The position numbers were made by a program, and so were the translations under genes. Positions 1 through 7,397 of a stretch of 64,000 bases of DNA are shown here, piece after piece; positions within the stretch are counted from its first letter, which is position 1; the number at the start of each line of letters is the position of its first letter. The stretch comes from Oceanibaculum nanhaiense (GTDB lineage: Bacteria > Pseudomonadota > Alphaproteobacteria > Oceanibaculales > Oceanibaculaceae): NCBI RefSeq assembly GCF_002148795.1, contig NZ_MPOB01000002.1:124001-188000 (forward strand). The letters are read 5' to 3'. The notes beneath the pieces were generated by a model. The model was given only the letters and a program-made list of their open reading frames with translations. It was not told where the DNA came from and made no database searches.

Positions 1-2
1 CG

Positions 3-761
3 GGCTACTGGGCCGGCAAGGTGCCGGCGCTGCAGCTGTTCGCGGCGGTGCCGTTCGGGCCGAATGCCGGCGAATATCTCGCCTGGTTCTATTTCGGCGG
101 CGGCAAGGAAATCTTCGACGACATCTACCACAAGAACGGCATCCATTCGGTGATGTGCGCCATCATCGCGCCGGAGGCGTCGGGCTGGTTCCGCAAGGAG
201 ATCAAGACCGCCGAGGATCTGAAGGGCCTGAAGATGCGCTTCTTCGGCCTGGGCGCCAAGGTGATGGAGAAGATGGGCGTCTCGACGCAGCTGCTGGCGG
301 CGGGCGACATCTATCCGGCGCTGGAGCTGGGCACCATCGACGCCACCGAATTCTCTATGCCCGCCATCGACCTGAAGCTGGGCTTCCATCAGGTTTCCAA
401 GCATTACTACTTCCCCGGCTGGCATCAGCAATCGACGTTGTTCGACCTGATGATCAACAAGGAGAAGTGGGACGCGCTGGACAAGACCCAGAAGGCGCAG
501 ATCGAGGCGGTGTGCGGCGACAATATCCGCCATGGCTTCGCCGAGGGCGAGGCGATCCAGTTCGGCGCGCTGAAGGAGCTGAAGGCCAAGGGCGTGAACA
601 TCCACACCTGGTCGCCGGAGATTCTGAATCAGCTGGAAGCCGCCTGGCAGGAAGTGGCCAAGGAACAGGCTGCCGATCCGGACTTCAAGCGGGCCTGGGA
701 GTCACTGCAGAGCTTCCGCGAGGATTACGCGCTCTGGAAGGAAGTCGGTTATCTGAAGTAA
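3..761 (+). CDS. dctP: TRAP transporter substrate-binding protein DctP family (5' partial)
   Basis: The reading frame is open from the left edge, so the signal peptide and N-terminal lobe are missing. The visible 252 codons match the periplasmic binding protein of tripartite ATP-independent periplasmic transporters, closest in pattern to the TakP/2-oxo-acid group: AVPFGPNAGEYLAWFYFGGG, then GWFRKEI with a 'dlKGLKMR' stretch, GDIYPALELGTIDATEFS, and YYFPGWHQ. These segments form the ligand cleft and the arginine that binds the carboxylate of the substrate. The protein works in the periplasm and hands substrate to the DctQM membrane complex encoded directly downstream. A strong terminator follows, suggesting it is expressed at a higher level than dctQM. 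The substrate, probably an organic acid, cannot be fixed from the sequence. Confidence 0.9.
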   Translation, partial: GYWAGKVPALQLFAAVPFGPNAGEYLAWFYFGGGKEIFDDIYHKNGIHSVMCAIIAPEASGWFRKEIKTAEDLKGLKMRFFGLGAKVMEKMGVSTQLLAAGDIYPALELGTIDATEFSMPAIDLKLGFHQVSKHYYFPGWHQQSTLFDLMINKEKWDALDKTQKAQIEAVCGDNIRHGFAEGEAIQFGALKELKAKGVNIHTWSPEILNQLEAAWQEVAKEQAADPDFKRAWESLQSFREDYALWKEVGYLK

Positions 762-785
762 GCCGCGGCTGACCGCGTAACGGCG

Positions 786-822
786 AACGGCCAGGATTAT
801 CCCGATATCCTGGCCGTTTTCC
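786..822 (+). terminator. intrinsic terminator after dctP
   Basis: Perfect 11-12 bp stem (AACGGCCAGGAT at 786-797 pairs with 807-818) with a 9-nt loop, followed by TTTTCCCTTT. It lies 25 nt after the dctP stop and before dctQ, the usual place for a hairpin that lowers or stops transcription between the abundant binding protein and the membrane subunits. Confidence 0.8.
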
Positions 823-907
823 CTTTCCCCCGGCGCCTGATGCCCCAGCGCTTGATATCCCAGCCTGATGTTCCGGGTTGGCCGTATGTGACTCTCAAGG
901 ACGGATT

Positions 908-1495
908 ATGGATACCCTGATCAAGGTCAGCGACGCGTTGAACCGCTTCGTGATCGCCGTCGGCAAGCTGGCCGCCTGGCTGGCCATCCCGCTGATGCTG
1001 GTCATCATCTTCGATGTCGTCAGCCGGCGCTTCTTCGTGCTGGGCTCGACCAAGCTGCAGGAGCTGGAATGGCATCTGCACGCGGTGCTGTTCCTACTTT
1101 GCTTCGCCTTCGCCTATGTAAAGGACAGCCATGTCCGCATCGAACTGCTGCGCGAACGGTTCAGCGGCCGCACCAGGGCCTGGATCGAGATTTTCGGGAT
1201 GGTCTTCTTCCTCGCCCCCTATTGCTACATCATCCTGTATTTCGGCTATGATTTCGTGCTCCGCTCCTACCTGTCGCACGAGGTTTCCTCGGCGCTGACC
1301 GGCCTTACCCACCGCTGGATCATCAAGGCCTTCGTGCCGCTGGGCTTTGCCCTGCTGGCGCTGGCCGGGCTCTCCTCGATCCTGCGCAACCTGGTCTATC
1401 TGTTCGGCCCCGAGCGGCTGCGCGAACGCGCGTCGCTGCATCTCTTTGCGACCAGCGAGATGGAGATGCCGGACAAGCCGCCCGTCACCAGCTGA
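908..1495 (+). CDS. dctQ: TRAP transporter small permease DctQ
   Basis: A 195-residue membrane protein with four hydrophobic segments, as expected for the small TRAP subunit, and the family pattern around 'FDVVSRRFF', 'LQELEWHLHAVLFLLCFAFA' and 'DSHVRIELLRERFS'. It holds together the large permease and helps dock the binding protein. The ATG at 908 is preferred over an in-frame TTG at 878 because AAGGACGG stands just upstream at a good distance. It is followed by dctM after 85 nt, in which a short tandem duplication lies. Confidence 0.92.
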   Translation: MDTLIKVSDALNRFVIAVGKLAAWLAIPLMLVIIFDVVSRRFFVLGSTKLQELEWHLHAVLFLLCFAFAYVKDSHVRIELLRERFSGRTRAWIEIFGMVFFLAPYCYIILYFGYDFVLRSYLSHEVSSALTGLTHRWIIKAFVPLGFALLALAGLSSILRNLVYLFGPERLRERASLHLFATSEMEMPDKPPVTS

Positions 1496-1580
1496 GCCAT
1501 TGCCTGACGCCGTCTTCCCGGCCGCCAACCGCCCAACCGTCTAACGCCGAAAACGCCTAACGCCGAAACGGACATTCTCC

Positions 1581-2951
1581 ATGGATTTCTATATCGAAGA
1601 TTATTTTCCGGTGCTGATGTTCGTGGCGCTGGCCCTGCTGCTGTTCTCCGGATTGCCGGTCGCCATCGTACTGGGCGGCATCGGCCTCGCCTTCGGCGCG
1701 CTGGGCGTGGTCTTCGACGTGTTCTCGCCGATCGAGTTCTTCAACATCATCTCGCGCATCTTCGGCGGTATCGTGGAAAGCCTGGTGCTGGTCGCGGTGC
1801 CGATGTTCATCTTCATGGGCACGATGCTGGAGAAATCCGGTGTGGCGAAGGATCTGCTGCACGCGCTGCAGGTGCTGCTGCGCCGGGTGCCGGGCGGGCT
1901 TGCCCTCTCAGTCACGCTGATGGGCACGGTGATGGCGGCGACCACCGGCATCATCGGCGCCTCGGTGGTGATGATGACGCTGCTGGCCCTGCCGGTCATG
2001 CTGCAGCGCGGTTACAGTCATCCGCTGGCCACCGGCACGATCTGCGCCTCGGGCACGCTGGGCATCCTGATCCCGCCCTCGATCATGCTGGTCATCATGG
2101 GCGACCTGCTGGCGATCTCGGTCGGCAGCCTGTTCCTGGCGGCGATCATTCCGGGCTTCATGCTGTCGGCGATCTATCTGGCCTATATCGCCACCACCAG
2201 CACGATCAATCCGAAGATGGCGCCGCCGATGCCGGACGAGGAAGGACCGGACGGCACGGCCGCACTGCTCATCATGGTGGCGCGCAGCTTCATCCCGCCG
2301 ATCCTGCTGATCATGCTGGTGCTGGGGTCGATCTTCGCTGGCTGGGCGACGCCGACCGAGGCATCGGGTGTGGGGGCCTTCGGCGCCACGCTGCTGGCGC
2401 TGTTCAACCGGCGGCTGAATTTCGCGGTGCTGAAGGAAGTCTGCGAACGTTCGGCACTGACCGGCGGCATGCTGTTCTTCATCTTCGTTGGCGCGACCGC
2501 CTTCTCCTATGTCTTCCGCTCGCTGGGCGGTGATGATCTGGTGATCGACTTCATCGAGCAGCTGGGCTTCGGCCCCTGGGGCATCCTGTTCGTGCTGATG
2601 GGGGTGGTGTTCTTTCTGGGCTTCTTCTTCGACTGGATCGAGATCACCCTGATCGTGCTGCCGGTCTTCGCGCCCATCGTCGGGCTCTTGGATTTCGAGG
2701 GGCATGTGCCGCAGAAGGACATGGTGCTGTGGTTCGCCATCCTGGTGGCGGTGAACCTCCAGACCAGCTTCCTCACGCCGCCCTTCGGCTTCGCGCTGTT
2801 CTACCTGAAGGGCGTGGCCCCGCGCGAGGTGAAGATCCAGGCGATCTATCGCGGCATCATCCCCTTCGTGATCCTGCAGGTGATCGGCCTCGGCCTCGTC
2901 ATCCTGTTCCCGGAACTGGCGCTCTGGCTACCCAACCTGCTGCTGGATTAG
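1581..2951 (+). CDS. dctM: TRAP transporter large permease DctM
   Basis: 456 residues with about 12 hydrophobic segments, the usual size of the TRAP large permease, which carries out sodium-coupled translocation. Family marks include 'GTVMAATTGIIGASVVMMTL', 'SGTLGILIPPSIMLV' and 'TPTEASGVGAFGATLL', and the late 'NLQTSFLTPPFGFALFYLKG'. It forms one transporter with the preceding dctP and dctQ. No clear Shine-Dalgarno precedes the ATG. Its gene end is followed within 20 nt by the AT-rich promoter region of the next unit. Confidence 0.95.
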   Translation: MDFYIEDYFPVLMFVALALLLFSGLPVAIVLGGIGLAFGALGVVFDVFSPIEFFNIISRIFGGIVESLVLVAVPMFIFMGTMLEKSGVAKDLLHALQVLLRRVPGGLALSVTLMGTVMAATTGIIGASVVMMTLLALPVMLQRGYSHPLATGTICASGTLGILIPPSIMLVIMGDLLAISVGSLFLAAIIPGFMLSAIYLAYIATTSTINPKMAPPMPDEEGPDGTAALLIMVARSFIPPILLIMLVLGSIFAGWATPTEASGVGAFGATLLALFNRRLNFAVLKEVCERSALTGGMLFFIFVGATAFSYVFRSLGGDDLVIDFIEQLGFGPWGILFVLMGVVFFLGFFFDWIEITLIVLPVFAPIVGLLDFEGHVPQKDMVLWFAILVAVNLQTSFLTPPFGFALFYLKGVAPREVKIQAIYRGIIPFVILQVIGLGLVILFPELALWLPNLLLD

Positions 2952-2962
2952 GGGACGAATAT

Positions 2963-2998
2963 TTTCCAATGGCGAATTTTATGCTATATAAGTTCGCC
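2963..2998 (+). promoter_or_regulatory. promoter and palindromic operator of the toxin-antitoxin pair
   Basis: A sharp AT-rich island in otherwise GC-rich DNA. TTTCCA (2963-2968) and TATATA (2985-2990) are spaced 16 nt and fit -35/-10 boxes. An inverted repeat with arms GGCGAA (2971-2976) and TTCGCC (2993-2998) and a partly symmetrical AT centre covers the -10 box, as expected for autorepression by the HTH antitoxin. The assignment is inferred. Confidence 0.55.
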
Positions 2999-3015
2999 CA
3001 TAGCGATATATTGGT

Positions 3016-3267
3016 GTGAGGCAGATCGCCTACAGCCGGACGGCGCTGAAGGCCTTGCGACGGATGCCGGCGACCGAGGCCAGGCGCATCGTCGGCAAGA
3101 TCGAGCAGTTTGCGGAATCGCCGGAAAGCCTGGCCAACAATGTGGCGGCACTGGCGGGATCACCCTTCATTCGCCTCCGGGTGGGGGACTGGCGGGTCAT
3201 CATGGACGACCGGGGCGTTGTGCTGGATATCCTTGATATCGGGCCGCGCGGCGGAATTTACGCTTAG
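3016..3267 (+). CDS. RelE/ParE-family toxin of a type II toxin-antitoxin system
   Basis: 83 residues with the RelE pattern: 'YSRTALKALRRMP' at the N-terminus, 'RLRVGDWRVIMD' in the middle and a C-terminal beta strand 'VLDILDIGPRGG'. Toxins of this fold mostly cleave mRNA in the ribosomal A site (RelE branch) or poison gyrase (ParE branch); the conserved R-x-R-x-GDWR core favours RelE. The GTG at 3016 is the only usual start after an in-frame TAG at 3001. The antitoxin gene follows 9 nt later, so the order is toxin first, as in higBA-type loci. It lies between a chromosomal transporter operon and the prophage and could belong to either. Confidence 0.85.
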   Translation: MRQIAYSRTALKALRRMPATEARRIVGKIEQFAESPESLANNVAALAGSPFIRLRVGDWRVIMDDRGVVLDILDIGPRGGIYA

Positions 3268-3276
3268 GAGGCGGCC

Positions 3277-3630
3277 ATGCAGAAGATCGTTACGCCGGGC
3301 GGAGAAACGCTTGTGGTGCTGCCGCTCTCGGATTACGAGCGGTTGCTTGATGCTGCCGATATTGCGGTGGCGTCGAAGGTTCGCGGCGATATCGCGGCGG
3401 GCAGGGACGAGATGGTGCCGGCGGCGCTGGTGACGCGGCTGCTGGCCGGGGAGAATCCGGTGCGGGTCTGGCGGCGGCATCGCGGCCTGACCGGGCGGGC
3501 GCTGGCCGCGTCTGCCGGGATTGGCGCCGCCTATCTGTCGGAGATCGAGACCGGCCGCAAGGAAGGCAGCCTTGCCGTCATGAAGCGCCTTGCCGAAGTG
3601 CTGTCGGTCGACCTCGACGATCTGGTGTAG
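3277..3630 (+). CDS. XRE-family antitoxin with Phd-like N-terminus
   Basis: 117 residues. The N-terminal third ('GETLVVLPLSDYERLL') resembles the start of Phd/YefM-type proteins; the C-terminal half is a Cro/CI helix-turn-helix, 'VWRRHRGLTGRALAASAGI', ending 'YLSEIETGRKEGSLAVMKRL'. It should neutralise the toxin encoded 9 nt upstream and repress the shared promoter at the palindrome 2971-2998. A GGAGG motif precedes its ATG. The gene is convergent with the holin-like gene of the prophage, 3 nt away. Confidence 0.85.
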   Translation: MQKIVTPGGETLVVLPLSDYERLLDAADIAVASKVRGDIAAGRDEMVPAALVTRLLAGENPVRVWRRHRGLTGRALAASAGIGAAYLSEIETGRKEGSLAVMKRLAEVLSVDLDDLV

Positions 3631-3633
3631 CGG

Positions 3634-4098
3634 CTACTTCCCCTTTTCCAGATCGCGGCTGCCGAACCACCAGATGACCGACGCCGTGGTGGCATAGACC
3701 AGCATCTCGACGATGCGGCGGCGGTCCTCGTCGCTGTAGAGTTCGAAGAACACGAAACCGGTCAGGCCGATCAGCAGCAGCGTCAGCGCCGGGCGCACGA
3801 GGCGCAATATGTTGACCACCCACAGGCTGGCGCGGCCATAGCTGCGGTCATGATCGTAGGAGGCGGTGCGCAAATCGCGCGCCGTTGTCAGCTCCGCGAT
3901 CAGCCGTTCATTCTCCCACTCCGCATTCTTCGCCTCCATCTGCAGCAGGTGCAGCCGCTCGGCATGGGCGAGTTCCAGCTCCAGCGTGCGGCGGCGCTCG
4001 CGCGCCTCCAGGATGCGGATGCCGGCTGACGCCACGAGGCCCAGCAACCCGGTTGCCCCGCCGGTCAGGATCGAGGTGAAGAAGCTCAGTATGTCCAT
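3634..4098 (-). CDS. holin-like phage membrane protein
   Basis: 154 residues. An N-terminal hydrophobic segment ('SILTGGATGLLGLVASAGI') is followed by a charged coiled coil (about residues 30-75, many Glu, Arg and Leu) and two more hydrophobic segments near the C-terminus ('ALTLLLIGLTGFVFFELY' and 'MLVYATTASVIWWFG'). Three membrane passes, small size and position at the end of a tail-lysis block next to an endopeptidase suggest a holin that lets the lysin reach the murein. The ATG at 4098 has GGGGAG upstream and overlaps the end of the endopeptidase gene by 13 nt, so they are co-translated. No named holin family was recognised with certainty. Confidence 0.6.
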   Translation of the reverse strand: MDILSFFTSILTGGATGLLGLVASAGIRILEARERRRTLELELAHAERLHLLQMEAKNAEWENERLIAELTTARDLRTASYDHDRSYGRASLWVVNILRLVRPALTLLLIGLTGFVFFELYSDEDRRRIVEMLVYATTASVIWWFGSRDLEKGK

Positions 4099-4490
4099 GA
4101 CTTGTCTCCCCTTTGGCCCCACTGTCTCGCCGGCCCGCAATCGACATGCAGGAAGCTGGAATAGAAGCCGAAGCCGGTGAAACCCGCCGCCCGCGCCACT
4201 TCCAGCATTTCCGCCCGGTCGTGGCCGCGCAGCGCGATGTCGAAGGCGTCGCCCGCCTTGTGGCGGCTCAAGGGGGCGCCGCCGACCCGGGCATTGTGGA
4301 CGGGATCGCGGTAGGCCGAGGTGACGATCACCGGCCGGCGCAGCGCATCGCGCAGCGCCTGAAGCCGGTCGAGTGCGTCGGGCGCGATCAGGATCGAGCC
4401 GTCGCCCCGGCTGGCGATCTCGGCAGGCGCGAAATCCGGCCAGCGCCACAGCCTCTCCGGCACCTGCGACCAGTGCGCGAAGAAGCTCAC
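4086..4490 (-). CDS. M15-family murein endopeptidase (phage endolysin)
   Basis: 134 residues matching the peptidase M15 (D,D-carboxypeptidase / L-Ala-D-Glu endopeptidase) fold. The zinc site is visible as SRHKAGDAFDI (His77, Asp84) and FLHVDCG (His115). There is no signal peptide, so export would need the holin encoded downstream. The GTG start at 4490 overlaps the stop of the preceding small gene as GTGA. The product would cut peptide cross-bridges of peptidoglycan during release of particles. A longer open frame continues upstream, but it is the shadow of neighbouring genes. Confidence 0.88.
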   Translation of the reverse strand: MSFFAHWSQVPERLWRWPDFAPAEIASRGDGSILIAPDALDRLQALRDALRRPVIVTSAYRDPVHNARVGGAPLSRHKAGDAFDIALRGHDRAEMLEVARAAGFTGFGFYSSFLHVDCGPARQWGQRGDKSWTY

Positions 4491-4711
4491 GGCAGGCCGC
4501 CCCCGAAACCGCTGCCCAGCAGCTTGCCGAAGGCGGCGCCGATGGCCGCCGCCGCGCCGCCGAGCAGCAGCAGGATTTTCCAGCCGCCGCGCGCCTCGGC
4601 CAGCACGCTGCGGATCGCCTTCACATCCAGCTTCAGTTCCGCCATATCCTCGCGGCTGTCGCGCATCTGCTGTTCCAGCGTCACCAGACGCTCGCGTTCG
4701 TCGCGTGTCAT
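4487..4711 (-). CDS. XhlA-like small lysis accessory protein
   Basis: 74 residues: an N-terminal amphipathic heptad region ('LVTLEQQMRDSREDMAELKL') and one C-terminal membrane helix ('ILLLLGGAAAAIGAAFG') with a glycine-rich tail. This layout is that of phage haemolysin XhlA/holin-associated proteins. It lies directly upstream of the M15 endopeptidase, with which it shares a GTGA overlap. A GAGG motif precedes the ATG. Role is inferred from architecture and position. Confidence 0.6.
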   Translation of the reverse strand: MTRDERERLVTLEQQMRDSREDMAELKLDVKAIRSVLAEARGGWKILLLLGGAAAAIGAAFGKLLGSGFGGGLP

Positions 4712-4775
4712 GGGAGACCTCGCTTTCCTGTCGATTCGTGTTAGGGATTTCTGCCCGCCACCCGGAGCCGCGCCC

Positions 4776-5069
4776 GTGCCGAGAATTCTGCCGATCCTGA
4801 TGTGCCTCCTCGCGCTCGCTGGCTGCGCCTCGAAACCGGAGGACCAGCCGGTGCGCTACGAGATGAAACCCTGCCTCGCCGCGCTGCGCGCCGCCTTGCC
4901 GGAGGCGCGCGACGTCCGTTTCGATCCCTCGGAACTCACCCATCGCGGCGGCGACTGGACGGTGCTGGCCGAGGCGGTCTCGCCGGATGGCAGCTTCCGG
5001 CGCGCCTGGCGCTGCGATTTCAGGGATGGCGTGTTCCTCTCCGCCGCCTGGCTCGACAAGGCGGAGTAG
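4776..5069 (+). CDS. small lipoprotein inside the prophage, opposite strand
   Basis: 97 residues starting at GTG 4776, with GGAG 9 nt upstream. A lipobox LALAGC gives lipid attachment at Cys17, so the mature protein should be anchored in a membrane facing the periplasm. The mature part has two further cysteines ('MKPCLAAL' and 'RRAWRCDF') that could pair. No family was recognised. It is the only plus-strand gene between the tail and lysis genes of the prophage, typical of a moron expressed from its own promoter; superinfection exclusion is one possible job but nothing in the sequence proves it. An ATG at 4800 is a less likely start because it would cut the signal peptide. Confidence 0.6.
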   Translation: MPRILPILMCLLALAGCASKPEDQPVRYEMKPCLAALRAALPEARDVRFDPSELTHRGGDWTVLAEAVSPDGSFRRAWRCDFRDGVFLSAAWLDKAE

Positions 5070-5072
5070 GGG

Positions 5073-7343
5073 CTAGCTCAGCCTTTCCTCCAACTCCAGC
5101 TCGGTGCCGAAGCGCTGGAAGGCGCGGTGGGCGACCGGCCGCAGGCTCCGCAGCCGGGCGATGAACACCCGCTCGGCGCGGAATTCGGTATCGTCGGGAT
5201 CGGCGACGGCCAGCACCTCGCCGGACGGACCGGCAACGCGCTGCAGCTCCAGATGCACGCGGTAGGCTTCCTGCGCGCTCTGATGCTCGATGGGGTAGCT
5301 GGCGATTCGCAGCCGGGCACGGTCCTCGAAGCGCGCCGTGCCGTCCTGCGCGCGGGCGATGCGGGCCTCGGCCTCGATGCCCAGCGCCGCCCCATATTCG
5401 TAATTCACCGACAGGCGCACCGCCGGCCCCAGCCACAGCCGGGCGAGGTCGAGGAAGCCGTCGGGGCTGGCCTGATCGTCCAGGTCGAAGCGCCAGTAGC
5501 GCGCCGCCACGTCCGGTGGCGTGGCCAGCATCACGGCAGCATAACCCTCGCGCCGCCAATTGCCCTGCCAGACATCCAGCCAGCCGGAATCGTAGGCAAT
5601 GGGGCCAAGCTGCAGGGCGAGGCTGGCGCTGGCGCCCGTCAGTTCGGTATCGGTCAGCCGCCGGCCATAGAGCTGCACGCGGGCGAGATGCCCGTCGAGA
5701 GTCTCTCCGTTTGGGCGGTTCCCGAGATCGAGGCCGGTAAAGGCGGGCAGGGCGCCCGGCGTGCCCGTTACAACCGCAGCGCCATCGGCGGTGGCAGCAA
5801 CATCCCCCGCAGCAAAGGCAATCCCGGCCATGGATGCGGTATCGGCGGCGGGGCTGCCGGTGGACAGCGCGGCCTGCTCGGCCCCGCCGGCGATGATCGA
5901 GCCCAGCCGCGCCCCGCTGGCGCCGTGGCGCAGCTCGATGCCATTGTCCGCCGTGCCGTCATTCAGCCCGGCAATGGCGACCGATCCGGTGCGCCGGCTG
6001 CGATAGGCGGCCAGAAGGGTGCCTTCCGGCAAACTCATATCAAGCGCTAGTCTGGCGCTGTCGGCGGCGCGGGTGGCCGGTCCGCCGGATGTGGGGATAT
6101 AGCTGCTGGCATCCGGCCCTGCCTCGGCCTGCGCGCCCCAGACCAGCATCCCGCTGGTGCCATCGCCCTCGTAGCTGCCGCCGGGATTCAACAGCCGGCA
6201 GGCGGCGAGGTAGCTTGTCTCCCCGACGATGGAACCCGTCAGCGCGCAACGCGCCCAGCCCCCGGCCAGCGGGATGATCCGCGCCGACAGCGCCGTGCCG
6301 GCCCCGCCCTGCGCGGTGCTGGCGCTGCCGGCGGCAAGGTCGAATGTGCCTTGGGCATAATCGCCGCCGCTGGACAGCAGCAGGGCGAGGCGCGTGCGCC
6401 CGGCCGGTTTTACGAACAGGCTGAGCGTCACGATCGTACCCTCGGCCACGGTGACGGATTGCGTTATCTGGTGGAAGCCGGTGCTGCCATCCTCGCGCAG
6501 CAGGGCGGCATCCTGGGTGCCGTCCGGCGCCGTCCCGCCGCTGGCGACGATGCTGCCCTGCTTCGTCCACACCGCCTCGCCGAAGCCGGCGGAGCGGGCG
6601 AGCAGGTTGGTCCGTTCGCCCTCGATCAGGAAGCCGCGCGGCGTGCCGCTGGCCGGGTCATGGTCCTGCCGCCGCCCGTAACGCGCAGCCAGGCTCTCCA
6701 GCCGCCAGGCGATGGTAGGGCTGCCGCTGCCAGCGACGCTGTCGATGGCGAGGCGGATCGCGCCGCTTGCCCGGTCGAAGGTCAGCAGCGTGCCGCCCAG
6801 AGAGCGGCCGGCATCCTCCGGGTCGGCCAGCCTGACTGCCTCGCCGACCCAGAAGTCGCGGTCCTTCTGCTGAAGCACCAATTCCAGCGTGCCGGGCGGA
6901 TCGAACCCGTCGAGGTTGATTGTCAGCGGCTCGGTCAGGCCATAGCCCTGCAGCAGGCCGGTGCGGTCGAACCGGGTGGCGAGGCTGGACCGCGCAAAGG
7001 CGATGCGCGGATCCTCCGGCCCATAGCTGGTGAAATCGAGGTCGAGCAGCGGGCCTGTCAGGCGGGCATCGTCGCTGGCGCGCACGCGGTAGCGCGCCGA
7101 GCCCAGCGGGCAACCGGCAGCGGGTGCCGCCACCGCGCCGAACAGCGCGGCCAGGCCGATGGTCCTGGCCTCGCTCAGATCGGCCACAATGGCCGTATCG
7201 GCAGGCCGGTTGCCCAGCGTGCGTGCCGCCTTCGACAGACGGTCATCCGCCAGCGCCGCCTGCGGCAGCGCCGTTGCCCAGCGCCCGCCGCTTAGGTCCG
7301 CGCGGTCAGCCTCGTTCACCCAGCCCAGGATCATGTTCGCCAT
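5073..7343 (-). CDS. phage tail-tip/fibre protein with inserted carbohydrate-binding-like and LamG-like modules
   Basis: 756 residues. The N-terminal part (about 1-130, 'ILGWVNEADRADLSGGRW') and C-terminal part (about 570-756, with 'DSGWLDVWQGNWRREG', 'ARYWRFDLDDQASPDGFLDL' and 'NYEYGAALGIE') look like two halves of a known phage tail protein. Between them lies a jelly-roll module (about 245-430: NLLARSAGF...VWTKQGS, QSVTVAEGT, WGAQAEAGPDASSYIP) typical of phage head/tail spike binding domains, then a LamG/concanavalin-like module (about 440-560, ending 'DGHLARVQLYGRRLTDTEL'). The protein probably sits at the tail tip and contacts host surface glycans. It is downstream of the hub gene on the same strand. 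Confidence 0.75.
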   Translation of the reverse strand: MANMILGWVNEADRADLSGGRWATALPQAALADDRLSKAARTLGNRPADTAIVADLSEARTIGLAALFGAVAAPAAGCPLGSARYRVRASDDARLTGPLLDLDFTSYGPEDPRIAFARSSLATRFDRTGLLQGYGLTEPLTINLDGFDPPGTLELVLQQKDRDFWVGEAVRLADPEDAGRSLGGTLLTFDRASGAIRLAIDSVAGSGSPTIAWRLESLAARYGRRQDHDPASGTPRGFLIEGERTNLLARSAGFGEAVWTKQGSIVASGGTAPDGTQDAALLREDGSTGFHQITQSVTVAEGTIVTLSLFVKPAGRTRLALLLSSGGDYAQGTFDLAAGSASTAQGGAGTALSARIIPLAGGWARCALTGSIVGETSYLAACRLLNPGGSYEGDGTSGMLVWGAQAEAGPDASSYIPTSGGPATRAADSARLALDMSLPEGTLLAAYRSRRTGSVAIAGLNDGTADNGIELRHGASGARLGSIIAGGAEQAALSTGSPAADTASMAGIAFAAGDVAATADGAAVVTGTPGALPAFTGLDLGNRPNGETLDGHLARVQLYGRRLTDTELTGASASLALQLGPIAYDSGWLDVWQGNWRREGYAAVMLATPPDVAARYWRFDLDDQASPDGFLDLARLWLGPAVRLSVNYEYGAALGIEAEARIARAQDGTARFEDRARLRIASYPIEHQSAQEAYRVHLELQRVAGPSGEVLAVADPDDTEFRAERVFIARLRSLRPVAHRAFQRFGTELELEERLS

Positions 7344-7397
7344 GGTCGGTCCGTTCCGGTTGCAAGAAAAGGGGGGAGTGGGGGGAGGGGATGAACC

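Noticed and set aside
3634-4449. Longer holin reading frame starting at 4449
   Set aside because: The extra N-terminal part is an Arg/Pro-rich shadow of the M15 gene; the ATG at 4098 has a strong ribosome-binding site and begins the hydrophobic helix.
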